Made by a program: the position numbers and the translations under genes
Part shown: piece by piece, positions 52,171 through 64,000 of the stretch
Layout: each line of letters opens with the position of its first letter
Position numbering within the stretch: position 1 is the first letter of the stretch
The notes under the pieces: generated by a model
Told to the model about the DNA's origin: nothing
The model's database searches: none
The model's input: the letters and a program-made list of their open reading frames with translations, nothing else
Source of the DNA: Cardiocondyla obscurior
Taxonomy: Eukaryota; Arthropoda; Insecta; Hymenoptera; Formicidae
Reading direction: 5' to 3'
DNA: 64,000 nucleotides
NCBI RefSeq assembly: GCF_019399895.1
Contig: NC_091864.1
Span: 722,001 to 786,000, forward strand

Positions 52171-54277
52171 GTAAGATCGTTAACAAACGGCGAAATTAAT
52201 ATCGCCTTTCGCTGTCAAAGCGAGATTATTCGCTGAAGTATGGGCCGTTAGAGCCTCCGCGCGTACATCGGCAGTTTGACAGGAGCGAATCCATTCAAGC
52301 TCTCGGACTCGACAGGAATTGATAACGAGCCACCGCTTGAATCCAAGCAGTCCACTCCGCGTGAGAGTTCCGTTTTAGCTAAATTCTCCGATCGCAAGAA
52401 CAAAATCCACTCGCCCGAGTGTTCAATTTCCCGCTATTACTGCCGATTGTCGAACGTATCTCTTTTTTTTTTTCTCTCTCTTTTTTTTTTCTGTGGATTT
52501 TAAAGAGCGAGGTACGCGCGATCAAAAAGCTACTTTTTATTCACAAATACCGTGTAATCGTATAATAAAAAGTGGAAAGGAATACGAGGAAAGAGGCGAG
52601 TCGGTATATCGAACGAACTCTCTTCCCATCCTCCCCCCCGCATTCTGTCCGGGTTTCCCGTCAATCGGGGATGAACGCCGAGCGAAATTCACTCATGCGT
52701 GAGAGGTGAGACAACCGCGCGATCGGAAGTACGTGTCCCGATGGGACGGAATCGCATTTCTAGCGCGGTGCAGTCTGAAAAGAGACCGAGAAGAGGAACG
52801 AGGGGGAACGCCAGTATCGCATAGCTCGATGGATCACGAAGAGTCTAACGGAAGAAGGAACGGGGACGGCAGAAATCGCTGGAGACGATATCTGAGAACA
52901 GTGCTCGGCTGCTGAAAATCGTAGGAGTGAGGCGTAGCCGCGACTCGGGAACGGGCGATGATCACGGGATAGTTCCTGGAAAATATGGGAGGATCTACGG
53001 TCCTCGACTACTCGCGGACGTCTTTTGTACTTTTATAAAAGTATCATCGTCGTCGAAGCGCGCCCGGGACCAATCGCTTAGCTTCCTTCCGTATTAAGGC
53101 TGTATCGATCATTCTCGTCTTTCCCGTGGCCGATACACGGATAAACCGGTGCCTTGGTTGATTCGCTCCGACATTCGCGTAATCTCCGAGCTTGAATAAT
53201 TCACTCCGACGGAAATAACGGCGGATTGTAAATTAGAAAATCGCCGGCTAAATGCTGCCTAATTGACAACGTTTGTTAAGAAAACGAACAAAAATTGTGT
53301 TCAATATCGACTGCTTAGTATTTCAATTTGCAGAAGAATTGATTCAGAAAAAGAGGAGCCTTTCAAATTGATTGAATATCGAAGAATTTATAAAATGAAA
53401 TAGGAGACAAGTTCATACAAAGCTGCAAAATTTCTATTTATAGAAGCTCGCACGAATCAAACGCATCGCTTAGACACTTATCGAACATCTATCAAAAAGA
53501 AATTAAAAAAAAAAAAAGGTGCCTTGCCGATTTGCTCATTTCTCGGTTATCGGTTAATCGGGCTTCGTCTAAAAATACGAGAGAAAGGAGATTCTCATAG
53601 TTTCTGGCGCGTTTTATTGGATATCCAGAATCCTTAACTGCGGGACATACTCATTCTAACGAATCGTCCGCGAAAAATATGAAATGTCACGCTTACTCCG
53701 GCAAGAAAATAAAATTAATAAAATGTGAGCGAGATCGCCCGTTAGTTTCCATTGTTTCATAACGAATAAATGGAGTAAATTAAAATACTTCGCCTGCGGC
53801 GTGGCGGCATTGACATCGTGACAGGAATCTTGAAGTTAAATAAAAGAATAGAAGAAAAAAAAAGAGGAAAAAAAAAAAAAACTACGCGAAATATCAAAAG
53901 CTGCCAATGTGAACATTGATTTTCTTTCGAAAAACAGCGAAGTCCAATAAACGACAATTGTTATTATTATTCAACGGGACTGTGAAAATAGACGAGCTTC
54001 TGATTCAGTTCGACACAATTGTGATTGAAGCAGCCGCTTTATGCAACAGAAGCCTAATGACTCGATATCTCGCGAGATGAAAGAAGAGTAATATCGAGGA
54101 CACAATTTCAAACGGGCTCGGCACTCATTTTTTTTTTCTTTTTTTTATGTTTGCTTAATCGCAATCTCATATAAAAAGAAGTGTATTAGACGGAAAGAAA
54201 GAGAGAGAGGCGGGAGAGACGAAACGGTGCAGAAAGAAAGAACGAGAGGTAGACAAATCCGCACCGAAGTCGGTGAT
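52171..54277. other. Noncoding stretch before the polyglutamine exon
   Basis: Moderately CG-rich to 53.1 kb, then AT-rich. Short frames occur on both strands without exon boundaries. The last 90 bases (54190-54277) stay open in the polyglutamine frame and may be exon or 5' leader. The T-rich tract at 54128-54147 could serve as the pyrimidine tract of an acceptor near 54189. Confidence 0.4.
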
Positions 54278-54692
54278 ATGTGTCGTGCTGGCTCCCGGAG
54301 CCTCGATGACCTCGACCCCGCGAGCATGAAGCACCCATCGAGATCAGCGGGTCTCGAGGTTGCTATGGCGCTCTTCGGCATGGTTTGGCTGCTACGTGTC
54401 CGCTCTGAGATGCGTCGTTGCTCGAAATGTCGGCACGAGGAAATGCTCGCTCAGCAGCAGCAGCAGCAACAGCAACTTCAGCAGCAGGTGCAGCAGCAAC
54501 AGCAGCAGCAGCACCACCATCACCACCAGCATCATCAGCAACGCACTCTGTCGCAGGCTACCAGCCTGCTGCAGACGATGTCCGACGACGTTAGCTCCTC
54601 CGCCAATACTCTTTTCACGTTGGACACTCCCGGAGCGGCTGGCCCCGCCGGAAGTTATTGCGAAGTGCACGGATACGTTCAGGCGAAAGAAG
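54278..54692 (+). CDS. Coding exon of an unidentified polyglutamine/polyhistidine protein
   Basis: From ATG 54278 the frame reads MCRAGSRSLDDLDP and stays open to a donor at 54693 (GAAG then GTAGAG): 138 codons plus one base. It has an acidic-serine start (about residues 7-16) and a hydrophobic stretch around VAMALFGMVWLLRV (residues 28-41), possibly membrane-associated. A basic cysteine motif MRRCSKCRHEEM (45-56) follows. Next come glutamine-rich and histidine-rich runs from CAG and CAC repeats (about 59-88), then a serine/threonine-rich segment ending SYCEVHGYVQAKE. The exon could instead begin further upstream: the frame is open to at least 54150, with a possible acceptor at 54189, so the first ATG is only one choice of start. 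Past the donor the frame continues into less protein-like sequence. I do not recognise the family. Long Q/H runs of this kind are common in insect regulatory and neuronal proteins, but no function is claimed. No next exon was identified. Confidence 0.6.
54452..54541 (+). repeat. CAG/CAC trinucleotide repeat inside the coding exon
   Basis: CAG units, interrupted by CAA, CTT and GTG, are followed by CAC/CAT units. They encode Q-rich then H-rich tracts in the chosen frame. The other strands and frames give L or S runs, which explains several overlapping open frames here. The mixed codons imply an old tract, but its length is likely to vary between individuals. Confidence 0.9.
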
Positions 54693-57600
54693 GTAGAGTG
54701 CCTCTCATGCCATATGTCTCTTTGTTCTCGATTCTTTCTTACCGAACCGTTTCCATAACGCGCCAAATATACTTTGTCGCATTAGAAAATTATTTAATTT
54801 AAAATAATATCGCGGTATACAAAGCAGGGAAACTTCTGCGATTTCGATGTATCGGTTGCGTATGCGTTATCGTGCCACCGAGTGTCTCTCCTTCGAAAAA
54901 CCTTCGTCTTTCAAGCGCACGAACGTAAGCTTTCGCGGAAAAGTTTCGCGCTCTGTGGGGAATAAACGGGAGGCAGCGACACGGAACTTTTGCAGAAATT
55001 GCACGAAGCACGGCTGGCAGTGCGTGACTTTTATTGTTCGTATCGCGAAAATACTGGCGCGCGATAATAAGAGAAATTGTCTTCGAAGGAAGGGGCGCAA
55101 TTCTTTCGCGTTAACGGCGTGATGAAGTACGGCTAAATGTTAAATAATTGACGCGCGGGGAAGCGCGTTAAACGGGGGAAACACGTAGCCCGCGCGACGT
55201 ACCTATGCATTACGGAAATCATCGGCGCGCGATTGTCGCAACCTGTCGCGTAGTGGAGTTGTTTCGCTTGCTCTTCCACGCGGATTATCTCGCGCGCGAC
55301 CCACTTCGATTCCAGTCGCCTCTCCGCCATAAATTCAGAAAGTTCTTGCGCACTTCCGTTTTTCGATCTCGCCGCGGTAATGCGGCCCCCGGCATATTGC
55401 AAGAGCATAAGAAAACTTTACCGAGTACGTGTCGTGATGCAGCCAAAACGCAGAGCGCTCGCTCGTTAGGAAACATTATCGATGAGACAGTGATGGATGG
55501 CGCGCGCCCGTGCATTTTAGAGCGCGTATTGCGCGGATGATAGAAAAAAGATCCGCGAAAAGTGGAGCAGCCCGATCGGCGGGCGTCGCGCGATAATGTC
55601 CGTCGGGTGAAAATCGAGTGGAACTTCCGCACCGCGGCGGGAGTCGCGCGTAAAGAGAACGGCCGACGAACCGCTCGTATTGTATTTATCTGCGCCCTTC
55701 ATCTGCCGGCCGCGACTGCATTATGACGAGTTGCGGAGTTTGTTACGCGCGGCTTTTATGCGGCGCCGTTATTGTCCCCGCGGACGGCGCAAGGCTACGC
55801 CGTCGCGTTTCCGCTCGTGCAAATGTTCGCGAGAGCGCGAAGAATCAACCCCGATGTATCGGAAGGATGACAACGTAACGGAATAAAGGAGAGCTAAAAA
55901 TAATAGCCACTACTGCGAAGTAATTTAATTTTGACAAGTGCCACTCGCGCGTTTAATTAATGTTAAATTAATGGAATTTGTTTATTTGTCTTTTAACTTT
56001 TTTTTATTACATCGTAACTGCGACCCTTAACGTAACCCTTAACGATCGCGAAGGGTTCTCGTGTGGTAAAAAGAGCGAGAGATTAGCGCACGCTACGCAA
56101 GTTAATTAGGAATCCTACTGAAATCTGAAATCCATTTGTCATATTATAATTATATTTACATTAAATAAATCCGGCATATGTTACTTTATTATAAATACGG
56201 GCGAAATAAAATGCATCGAATGATTTTATTTTCTACTCTGTAGTATAATTACTTTCGAAAATATGGTGCGAAAGAATGTGTATCTGAGCCATTTTAATTA
56301 TCAAGCGAGTTTAAATAGCCATTTCAAGAACATATATTAGTTTTTTAATTATTCGACTTTTTTAAAAAAATTCGCATAGCTATATATTCATTTTATTCCG
56401 AATATTAATAAAAATACCGATTTTTTTTCTGTAGCTTAATAATTAATTCGTCATTTACTATACAAGATATTAGTTATTTAATCTCGACAGCTTTCCGGAT
56501 TTTATCGCTATACAGCGCTTGAATTGCGAGTGCCAAACGTCAACCGGGTTTCTATCACGGCAGTCTTGAACTAGAAAACGCAACAGCATGGCGTGCGAGA
56601 CGCTAATGCATGTTACCGCACAAAACGGAGATTAACGGATGAGTGAGTCGTTTTCGCTTATTGTAACGGCCCTCCTTAGCGCGCAGCTGAAGCTTAGCGA
56701 GCGCAAGTCTTTCAAGTATACACGTAGCAGATGTATGATGGTGACGAGAGTTACTTACTGCCTGTAGCTGAGGTAAAGTCGACTTTAAGTCACGGTAATA
56801 GGATTAATTTGCGCCTGTATACATTTAAACTGCTATGAATTATTGCGTGAGCGCCATAAAGCAAGCCCATGACAGTTCCTATATGTACGTATAATTATTA
56901 AAGGAGAATAAAGAAAAAAAATAAAAAATAAAAACGTTAATCAAGATTCGTTTCACTGGCTAAAAAAATATATATATCGATATTAGCTGACTACGGCCGC
57001 GAGTAAATTTATTCGTCGCGATAGCAACGGAAAGAGGGGGGGAAAAAAAACCGGATGTAAAAATGTTTTATCCTTCGTGAATAATCATCTTGATTAATCT
57101 CACTGGCGCGTTGACAAAGCCGCGTTCTCGCGTGTTCTTGTTAAGTTATACCGCGACGCATGTGGCTGAAATCCGCGAAGCTTTTCCCAGATAGGGCCGA
57201 CAGGGGAGAAAAGGGCCTCTTGCCCGGCGGATTGTCCCTTTTCTCCCTTTATCTCGCATCAGTCGGCGACCGCGCCGACACTAACGCGCATACGTACACG
57301 TACGTATCACGTACGACCCAGTTACGAAATAGTTTTCCTCGCGCACGCGGCATAACGGCGACTCAGCGATATCGCTCTTTAAAGCTGAAAGCATGTTCGT
57401 GTTGCGTTGCGAACGGCGACCGCCGTATTGTTTCGAGTTTATTATCTTCCATCCAGCCCTGCAGCTGTCCCGCGGGGACACAGCGGGGTTAGATAAAATG
57501 GAACGGAAGAACCGGTTGAGAAAGTAGAGAGCACCGAAAGGAAGATCGGTAAAAAGTTTCGGAGGTGGGGGGGGGGACTCTCGCGATAATAACGCCGGAC

Positions 57601-60600
57601 CCGCCACCCTCCGCTTCTGCCCCGGGGCGCAATTTTTTCCGTGGACGCAACGCTCCCTAACTGAAAGTAATTCCTACGACACGTGGAATTAGAATCGATT
57701 GCGCACCTTCGGCTTGTCACGTTCTTCCCCTGATCGGGATCGTAACGCGATTGTTCGAAAGAAATTGCGAGAGAAGAGAGAAACTACGGTTTCCTGAATA
57801 TGTATCTTCCAATAAAATATTTTATCGATCCTCAACGTGATCTTTCTTTTTCTTATTATTCCAGAACACGGAAATAAAACCTCACTTGAAAAAGATTTGA
57901 ACTGGTTACATGCCATTAAACGATTCTGACGAATAAGAGCAACCTGCTCTTTTATCATTTTGAACATATATATATATATATATGTATATACGGTACGCTC
58001 TAATTTTGCGAAAATAAAGGTAGTTAGGCGAACCACTGTCCGTTGCTATGCCGCACTAATGAGTATAATTAAAAAAGTCCGTTCCTGAAGCCGCTCAACG
58101 CGCATTCTGCGTACGTGACATGTTGTATTAAAAGGGAATTTCACAATTCTCCGCGAAATAATAATGCTCTCTTTAATATTCATTAACACTATTCATAAAG
58201 ATATAGAAATTAATTCAATTTTTAACACTACGTTAACGAACTCTATTCGAAATCAATTTATGAAACGAGCAACAACACACAAGTTAAAAAAAAGAAGAAA
58301 AAAAAAATTGAAGTGCCGTTAATAAAAGATTAAAAAATAATTAATAATTAAAAAATAGTTAAAAAGTGATTATCGACTTTACTATTCGACGCAAAAGGAG
58401 AATCTTGTTAGAAAGATATTCAACAAATGTAATCGAGGCAAAAGCCGGAAAAGCTATTTCAGTATTTTCATAGTCAAAGGACAAAGGCTGCACCGATTTC
58501 AAACGTTTGTCTCAGTTTTTAATTTTCACCGCCGTCCACCGTGCATATTCCGACGGGAATGTTTAAAGTAGTACGCGTATTATAATACGTAGAGGGACGA
58601 GGATATTCTATTTTGCAACTTATGTAAAATAATCGTCGTTAAGAAAACATTATTTTTTTCCACTTTACAAACGCGCAACAAAATTTTAATACCGCATCTA
58701 TCGGCGAGCGTAATATACATTTTCATATTTTTTTATTTGTACGTTACACCGAGTAAATTATTTGAATATTATCTACGCGATGTTTGTTACGATATTTCTG
58801 CATAATCCGTTCTCCCGTTCGCGCTAACGTTAAATCCGCCGTAATGGCTGTTCCTGATTTCGCGATTGAAGCGGTGCTACTTCTAAAATTGCTCTCTAAA
58901 AACTTTTAGAGAACATTAGGCACGACTATTATTCCTTGCCGTTACGATTAAACGTGCGGAAGACGGCGGAAAGAAGCTCATCGAGGGAAGCCATTTTCGA
59001 GCTACTCCCGATTGATTATCCGCGGAAGATTTCCGCCGAAAGTTATAATCTTCCGAGAACTTTCGTTAGCTCGGACGGTTCATAAAGTTTGCCGCGAAAA
59101 TTATGCAGCTGCTCATTACATCTCGTGGATTCCGAAAATGCATTTTGAAAATTGAAACCGTTGTTCACAAACGAGACGCAAAGACGGATTTTACACAACG
59201 TAATAACCAAATTGTATTTGTCGAAAGTTGTAAAATTTTCTGTTAGTGCTACTCTTTAATTACATGAAAAGACCGCTCTGTTACTTCTCGAAATTAATTA
59301 AATTTTATATGCACATTTAATTACTCTGCGCATAGTGTGGAAATAAATAGTATGCTTTCTTTTTAATGAATCTCATATTATGTTAAAATATGAAAACCTT
59401 TACCGTAATGTAACAAAAATATTAATAAATTATATATGTTATAAATTTTGAATTGTTTTAATAAATATTTTTCGTGCGTGGCAAAAGAATATCTTTGCAT
59501 ACTTCCACGTTTAGTTTTCCTCTATATTTTTATTTGCATGTTTTTATTATTTTTCAATCTCTGAACTTTACAATTAACTTTTTTTTTTTTCTTTTTTAAA
59601 TCTATTTATTCTTTTATAAAAATCGGAAATGCATCGCGATGCATCTCTCGATAGAATTGGAATCAATTGAAAATAAACCGAAGAAGTCGCTTTCGAGTCT
59701 ATTCCAATTAAGATTTAATTCAAAGTTTACGGAAATTCAAACTTAAGACTTAGAGATACTAAAAAGATATCACGAGTTTATCAGATTTCAGATATGAAAT
59801 TTTCGTTAGGGGGAGCAGAGAGGGAAAAGAAAAAAAAAATTGATTCCGAGCTACTGAAAGAATCCAATGACCGATGAAAGGCGAGAGAGATACGAGTCCT
59901 ATATTTCACCGCATCGCGCACGTACAGTGAACTCTATTCATCTCCGAGTTTCGCTCCTTACGAAACTAACTGCGCCAATTAACTTACTCTCTCTCTCCCC
60001 TCTTTACAAAGCAATTAGCGGCGCTTGTTCGACGTTGCCGTCACTTTCGCGCAAGCTCGTTCTGTCTTGTCGAACACCGCCAGATCTGAGGACTACCTCT
60101 GCGCTCCGTTATAAGGAACGATTTAAATGAAAGTGTTATCGATAATAACTTTAAACGATGTTACGAATCTGTCGAGGAAACTTCAATCAATTTGCCCTCC
60201 ACTTTTACCATGCGGTGTTGTTATTAAATTGATGTTTGCGATATTGCGTAACGGAGATAACGCGCGCACGTGTAACTGACACGAGCCTCGTAGAAATGAT
60301 CCACTGGAGATACGCGCAGCAAGAATGCGGCTAATTATCCACATCCGCGTAACAATTTGACATGTTATATTAATACAGGCGGCGTTGTACAATCAGATTT
60401 GCCTATCGGTGTCTGCAAATCCCGGGCGATATTACGCTCGCGTGAACGACTGTCGCAGACTGAATGGATAATTAGCGCTAATGAAGATGCCGGCATTTTC
60501 GTACGAAGGTCACGAGTATTATAGCTCGAGCAATAATCGTTGGCCGCGGTGCCAAGCAATATCACGCTCGATAATGTACAAACGCATATTATATGAACCT

Positions 60601-61116
60601 GATGTAGTTTGATAATGATTGCTAGCCTGCAGACGTCGAGTGCGAACGCTTAATCGGATGAGCACGGAAGGATCGTTATACTAATTTCCCGAAAACCAAG
60701 CTAGTTATATCGTTTCGATTTATTGCGCGGAAACGAAATGCTCTCCCGTGCGTTTTCTCTCTCAATTTGAAAACTAAATTAATATTTTCGATTTAAAGAC
60801 ATCGTTACTAGAACGCTGAAACGAGGATACGTCATGAAAGACATTTATTTCTCGTCTTCGTTACGCTTTTATTCTTTCCTCGCCGCCGCGCTAGATATTA
60901 ACAGCGTATATTATGCTGTGAAGAGAATAATGCACGCAATGTGCATAGTAGTGTCGCATCTCGTAATTAACACGACGAGATACCCGGGTAAGAATTGCTT
61001 CGCGTATTTTACAAGTATAAATTTTTTTTTTTTTTTTTACGAGAGTTATTAATACATATATTTCCTTCCCCATATTTCGTTTTATCAAGACGTTGAGCGC
61101 TATATCGTGCCGTATC
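54693..61116. other. Noncoding stretch after the polyglutamine exon
   Basis: If the polyglutamine exon is real, this starts its downstream intron. It is CG-rich at 54.8-55.9 kb and 57.1-57.7 kb and AT-rich elsewhere, with a TA microsatellite at 57966-57983. On the minus strand, ACAGGCA followed by GTAAGTAAC at about 56755 resembles a donor, and a matching acceptor would give a 56-base exon, but nothing else supports it. Confidence 0.45.
57966..57983. repeat. Short AT microsatellite
   Basis: Nine AT units followed by an imperfect GTATATA tail. Confidence 0.9.
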
Positions 61117-61359
61117 TCAAAAGCGCTCCGCTATCTCTGTGCTAAGCGACGCAAGAATGGCTGGATCGCGAATCGCATTCAATGACGAAAGCTGCGAATG
61201 CATCCGTGGAGCTCGGCCCGCGAGATTCGAGGAAACGAAGTCGAGCAATCCCACAAATGCTCCCGCTAGGATCGCGTCTACACCCAGCGCGGTGTGCTGG
61301 CCTACGACCCGATGCGTTTCCGGCATTCCCTCAAACGCAATAATGCATCCGTCAGCCGC
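61117..61359 (-). CDS. Small open frame, possible exon or microprotein, unidentified
   Basis: On the minus strand the frame is open from a TAA just upstream, and CGATCAG at 61360-61366 could act as an acceptor. It reads AADGCIIAFEG, then from an in-frame ATG MPETHRVVGQHTALGV and onward to TGA at 61117 (69 residues from the ATG). It contains a hydrophobic segment (DAILAGAFVGLLDFV) of about 15 residues. The start context GGGAATGCC has a purine at -3. Composition is more protein-like than most frames in the window and lacks homopolymer-coded runs. No family is recognised and no polyadenylation signal directly follows, so chance remains quite possible. Confidence 0.22.
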   Translation of the reverse strand, partial: AADGCIIAFEGMPETHRVVGQHTALGVDAILAGAFVGLLDFVSSNLAGRAPRMHSQLSSLNAIRDPAILASLSTEIAERF

Positions 61360-64000
61360 CTGATCGGCACACGCGATGAGTTAGACGACCATTTGATACG
61401 TCATAATACATGCATTACCGCGAACGACAAAGACGATTCGTGAAACGAAGGCAAAATAATCGACGCTCTTCGTCGACGTCTCAGATTATTTTCTTCTATC
61501 TCTTTCTTTTTTTTTAATTATTATTTTTTTTTTATCTAACCATTTCGTGTTACGAAAAATATGGTTCTTTGAAACCGTGAAAATCTCGGCGGTACAAATT
61601 GCCGGAGTCGCTAAGTGAAAAACCTATCGCGCCGAAATCAACGCCCGATAACCGCGGAAATCGCGTTCATACTATTTGCGCGCCAGCCACAATGCTCATA
61701 GACAATAGAAGTAGTACGATACGATTCCCTCGCTTCTTCCCCTCTACCTCCCTCCCGCTGTCTCTGACATCGAGGAAAACCTATCTCGGTCGTACAATGA
61801 AATTTCTTGCACAATATCTCGACGACACTATGCGTGGCGGGCAACAATAGCGGCGTTTCTGGCGGCGTCGTCTTCAAGGATGCTCGAGCACTAAGCTCAA
61901 CTTGCGATGTCACGTAGGAAACTCGATTTCTCGCGATTAAGTAGCTATTATTATACGTTATGACTCTCGCGAAATTTCGACTACTCGCTGAACGACTCCC
62001 GAGGAACCGTCATGCAATTACGGTCAATCTCAGACGTTGACGAAAGCTTTTCTTTCTATCTTGGTAAAAACTCTTGCAACTTTCCAATCGATCGCGCAGA
62101 TTGTTTAAGAAATAAACTAACTGATTCAGAGGCTATTCGAAATTAATTAATATTTTAATTTCGTGATTCATATTCCGCGCGTTGACACGCCGCAATAAAT
62201 AGTCCCTTTTTTCTTTTTAAATATAAATTTAACACATTTACGTATTTTATATTACATTGTTAATTACAAATTTGATTTATGAATCTCTCGTTTCCCTCAA
62301 ATTATTTCATCAATTCCGCAATATGCTTGCTGAACGTCAATTGTGGGCTCGCCGCGGTTATTATCCACAAAATTATTACACGCCTCTTTATTTCGCTGCA
62401 ATCGAGATAAAACGACCGGCGGAACAAATTATTCTTACAACTTTGAACCGATTAAAAATTTATTGAGGGAAAAAAAAAAGAGGGATGCGATTATCGGTGC
62501 GTGTGTGTGCTTCGAGAGGGAGGGTATTGAATAAGCGAGCTCGTAACCAAAGTATTAAGGAAAAACTCGATGAAATATTAATACCGCGTCGATTCGATCA
62601 CAGCCGACATAATTCCCGGCGAGTAATTAGAAAGCTGCGTTCGCCACAATGGCGAATTCATCTTCGTGGCGTTAGCTTAAACCGATTATCAGCGTCAGTC
62701 GGCGCTGCCGGCCGGCTGGCGCTTTAGCCGGCTCGATAATAAATATATGAAAGGTTTGATAAATTGCACCGGCGCAACCGACCTTCAAACACTACTGCCC
62801 TCCATGACGTCCACCATTTATCTTATCCAATGTACTTCGCCGGCTGCGTGAAACTTGATCATTTTCGGAAGGGAACTTTCGAATGGAGGAGCGCTCTCAG
62901 AGATTAACCGTTGCATAATTCCGTTGACGTGCCTCAATTTTGCGACCCATTCACGAAGTTCAAAGGCATTAAACGTTAACATATGAGATCTATGAAGAAT
63001 TACGTGCGTGGGTTCGCATGTACAGCATTTGTAACGTCCAGTCGTTTTCCCAACTGTTTCATCGCGCGATATAATAACCCTAATTTTATTTTTCTCGTTT
63101 TTCACGTATTTTGTTTTGTACCGATATTTCACGATACGATCCTCTTTTTTTCTGCGAGCGAATTTATCGCGATTAATTAATTACTCGCGAACGTGCAAAA
63201 TGCGCTAATCTCGGTGCGTCGTTCAGCAAACTTGACGAATGTTAAAAACAAATAATCGCGCGTGAATCTTGTTTGTCGCACGAAAATGAGCGAAGAATTC
63301 GAAATGAATTATCCCATACTATTGTTTCATATGTATGTACAATTGTTAACTGGCGGATAAAAAAGTCTTTAGACGTCATAATTCTTTGTAACAATTACAA
63401 TCGCGAAATGAATATTGACGTTTACTTCCAGAGATTGACTTGTCTCCCCTTCGGAATATACGCGAGATTTTTTTGAATGGAAACATTTTATCATATTTGC
63501 GCGTGTTGCCTCAAGCGTTGGCGTTCGAACTCGTGGCTCGTTTTTTTTTTATATTTTTTATTTATTTAATTTTTTTTTTGTTTTAATTACACGGGCAACT
63601 ATAGTGACGGCCGGTCGGTTCGTCGGCGAATGAAACGGCACTTCTCCGGAACTTGTTGAGGACCTCGAACGGTCCGATACCAATTCCTGTTCAAGATGCG
63701 GATCACGTTTATCGGATTATGCGGACGGAATGGTACACAGGCGAGTGTGCTGGGAAACGGGAAGAGCAGTCGGCGGTCGGTAGCCGGTGGAAAAAGGCGG
63801 GACGCGACGAGGGACACTTGAATGCTCCGGCGCTGATAGTTCCACGGTTACGTTTTACAACCGGCGATTTAATTACGTGCGGCGCTTCGTTAGCACGCGA
63901 CCTACCAGTGCGCGACTTGCAAAAATCTGACATAAAGTCAGCGTCGTCAGCGTGATTGCGTAAACGACGCCCGCCGACGTGCGACGACGTCCGATAAAAA
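61360..64000. other. Noncoding stretch, right end of window
   Basis: No supportable gene. AT-rich DNA alternates with CG-rich patches at 61.6-61.9 kb and 63.6-64.0 kb. The last patch has open frames of up to 100 codons on both strands and runs off the window, so a gene start just beyond the right edge cannot be excluded. Confidence 0.45.

Noticed and set aside
56755..56810. Possible 56-base minus-strand exon ending at GTAAGTAAC
   Set aside because: The donor is good, but the acceptor is weak and no similarity to the 44-base exons or other supported exons was found.
61021..61039. T tract downstream (minus sense) of the 61.1 kb frame, suggesting a retrocopy poly(A) tail
   Set aside because: Similar homopolymers occur every few kilobases throughout the window, and there is no AATAAA or target-site duplication.

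Overview
This window looks like insect nuclear DNA, most likely from a hymenopteran such as an ant. CpG and CGCG words are abundant (hymenopteran genomes are known for high CpG). Long A and T homopolymers and AT microsatellites are frequent. Splice sites and short introns of about 90-110 bases have an insect look. There are no bacterial-type operons or ribosome binding sites, and I found no recognisable tRNA, rRNA, CRISPR array or transposase gene. More than 95% of the window shows no supportable coding sequence and reads as intron or intergenic DNA. The many open frames of 60-220 codons mostly look like chance products of CG-rich stretches: they overlap on both strands, start at random points and are full of homopolymer-encoded F, K or L runs.

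The best-supported structure is the 5' part of an unidentified minus-strand gene near 23.0-23.75 kb. It has a GC-rich promoter-like block with a G-quadruplex motif, a short exon 1 ending at 23577, a 112-base intron, exon 2 (23464 down to 23192), a 93-base intron and a 44-base exon (23098 down to 23055). A second copy of that 44-base exon, with the same splice sites and near-identical intron edges, lies about 24 kb upstream in the direction of transcription (47030 down to 46987). Because 44 is not a multiple of three, the copies would have to be used one at a time to keep a downstream frame. This suggests mutually exclusive exons, possibly tied to alternative promoters. Just behind the promoter-like block is a long, nearly perfect hairpin (23752-23874), a candidate small-RNA precursor or foldback element.

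On the plus strand the one convincing coding segment is 54278-54692: a hydrophobic stretch, a CSKC motif, then polyglutamine and polyhistidine encoded by CAG/CAC repeats, ending at a plausible splice donor. I do not recognise the gene. Weaker coding candidates are a possible exon at 51987-52170 (plus) and a small open frame at 61117-61359 (minus). The one clear mobile element is a small non-autonomous inverted-repeat element at 6232-6589. The rest is microsatellites and unassigned noncoding sequence.
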